DNA from: Hydnum rufescens UP504
Lineage: Eukaryota; Basidiomycota; Agaricomycetes; Cantharellales; Hydnaceae
DNA length: 64,000 nucleotides
Direction of reading: 5' to 3'
Assembly (NCBI GenBank): GCA_014904985.1
Contig: MU129108.1
Span: forward strand, 8,402-72,401
The translations under genes were made by a program, and so were the position numbers. Of this stretch, positions 63,445-64,000 are shown one piece after another; position 1 is the stretch's first letter; the number at the start of each line of letters is the position of its first letter. The notes under the pieces are model-generated. The model was not told where the DNA came from. It worked only from the letters and a program-made list of their open reading frames with translations, and searched no databases.

Positions 63445-64000
63445 CCCCTCAAGTGCAACACAATCCAAGTCCAGTGATGTGGCGGTCCAATCTTGCACCC
63501 ATGAGTGCTTTCGTAAGTATATCAGCCATCATGTGCTCCATAGGGCAGTAAACAAAATTAAATGATCCATCTTTAATGGTCTGGCAGATAAAATGGAATC
63601 AGATATCAATGTGTTTTGTTCAGGTGTGATAATTATCACCCATAGCAAGTTGTATTGCGGCTTGATTGTTGCAATAGGGAGTTGTAGGTTTAAGGGAAAA
63701 ATGAAATAGCTCAGCAATTAGGCTTCGTAGCCATATGCCCTCTTTTGCTGCATGAGTCACAGTGATGTATTCTGCCTTGGCAGTTGATAGGGTAACGAGT
63801 TCTTGTTTTCTTGAACTCCATGAGACGGTTCCACCATTAATTAGATATGCATATCCGGAGATCGTGCATCTATGGTCTTGTGTGGCCCCATCTGCATCTG
63901 TAAAACCGAGTAGATCACATGGCTTAGTGCCATATACAAGATTGAATTCTTTTGTGCTGGCTAAGTATTGTATGACCCATTTAACAGCTTCCCAATGTAT
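63445..64000 (-). pseudogene. Ty1/copia RNase H domain, running off the window
   Basis: RNase H degrades the RNA strand during reverse transcription. The minus strand reads HWEAVKWVIQYLASTKEFNL, GFTDADGATQDHRCTISGYA, GTVSWSSRKQELVTLSTAKA, EYI, PYCNNQAAIQLA, TKHIDIRFHF and MMADILTKAL, all hallmarks of the copia RNase H/C-terminus (D of TDAD, E of KAEY, D of CNNQ region). A TGA at 63,620-63,622 replaces the arginine normally found in HxRTKHID. The remainder of pol lies beyond 64,000. Confidence 0.9.

Overview
The window looks like a transposon-saturated stretch of nuclear DNA from a mushroom-forming basidiomycete (Agaricomycetes). The evidence is two KDZ (Kyakuja-Dileera-Zisupton) transposase genes with the cysteine-cluster/RNase-H layout typical of these fungi, short 50-62 bp introns (GTRNGT ... 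CTAAY ... YAG), Ty3/gypsy and Ty1/copia remnants, and fragments of fungal CCT6 and Rpt6 genes. No rRNA, tRNA, CRISPR or bacterial-type operon was seen, and no gene is intact beyond doubt. A 25-N assembly gap lies at 46,715-46,739.

Layout. 1-8.9 kb: an inverted-repeat arm, a broken uncharacterised gene (1.1-3.7 kb), an unknown coding block (4.0-5.9 kb) and a Ty3/gypsy integrase fragment (7.2-8.9 kb). 9.0-17.3 kb (cassette A) and 22.3-30.8 kb (cassette B): the same uncharacterised genes in the same order on the minus strand, each followed by the same 3' terminal module and preceded by the same 5' box. Between them lie a 151-bp satellite, a PIF/Harbinger-like MITE and a possible HNH-protein remnant. 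31.3-32.3 kb: pieces of host genes (CCT6, Rpt6). 32.6-38.0 kb: KDZ copy 1 with its tandem 5' boxes and the same 3' module. 38.2-42.4 kb: an accessory locus with a Ulp1-type cysteine protease domain, a PIVPPT repeat tract and an unknown 270-residue protein. 42.6-46.6 kb: KDZ copy 2, strongly CpG-depleted, whose 3' part is replaced by hairpin-bearing exon/intron units. 46.7-47.7 kb: Ty3/gypsy RT debris.

47.7-58.0 kb is the most unusual part. Three successive composite elements (47,729-52,560; 52,561-54,639; 54,640-58,030) are built around palindromic cores. Repeated units run outward from the cores on both strands, and each unit looks like a small exon plus a spliceosomal intron. Nearly every intron carries a covarying AAAAAGAGCAGC/GCTGCTCTTTTT-type hairpin. 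Most exons end in a CCACACACCCGC/GCGGGTGTGTGG hairpin just before the 5' splice site. On one arm the units run into the C-terminal exons of a third KDZ copy, so the array seems to have grown at one KDZ intron. 58.0-61.5 kb is a large palindrome whose central ~1.33-kb arms are almost identical. The window ends in a Ty1/copia RNase H and LTR on the minus strand.

Working model (inference): cassettes A/B, the KDZ copies and the arrays share a 3' module (GC-rich GGGGCCCC tract, an ATCTAGTTAGA foldback, terminal GGCTGACCAGCCTG). Both cassettes and KDZ copies 1-2 also share a 5' box (TCTGTGG...CATTC...GTCTGTG). They would be one extended family of KDZ-related mobile elements carrying cargo. CpG is almost absent from 58.0-63.1 kb and rare in 52.6-54.9 and 56.1-58.0 kb, and in-frame stops are mostly TGA at arginine positions. 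Both suggest decay by deamination of methylated cytosine.
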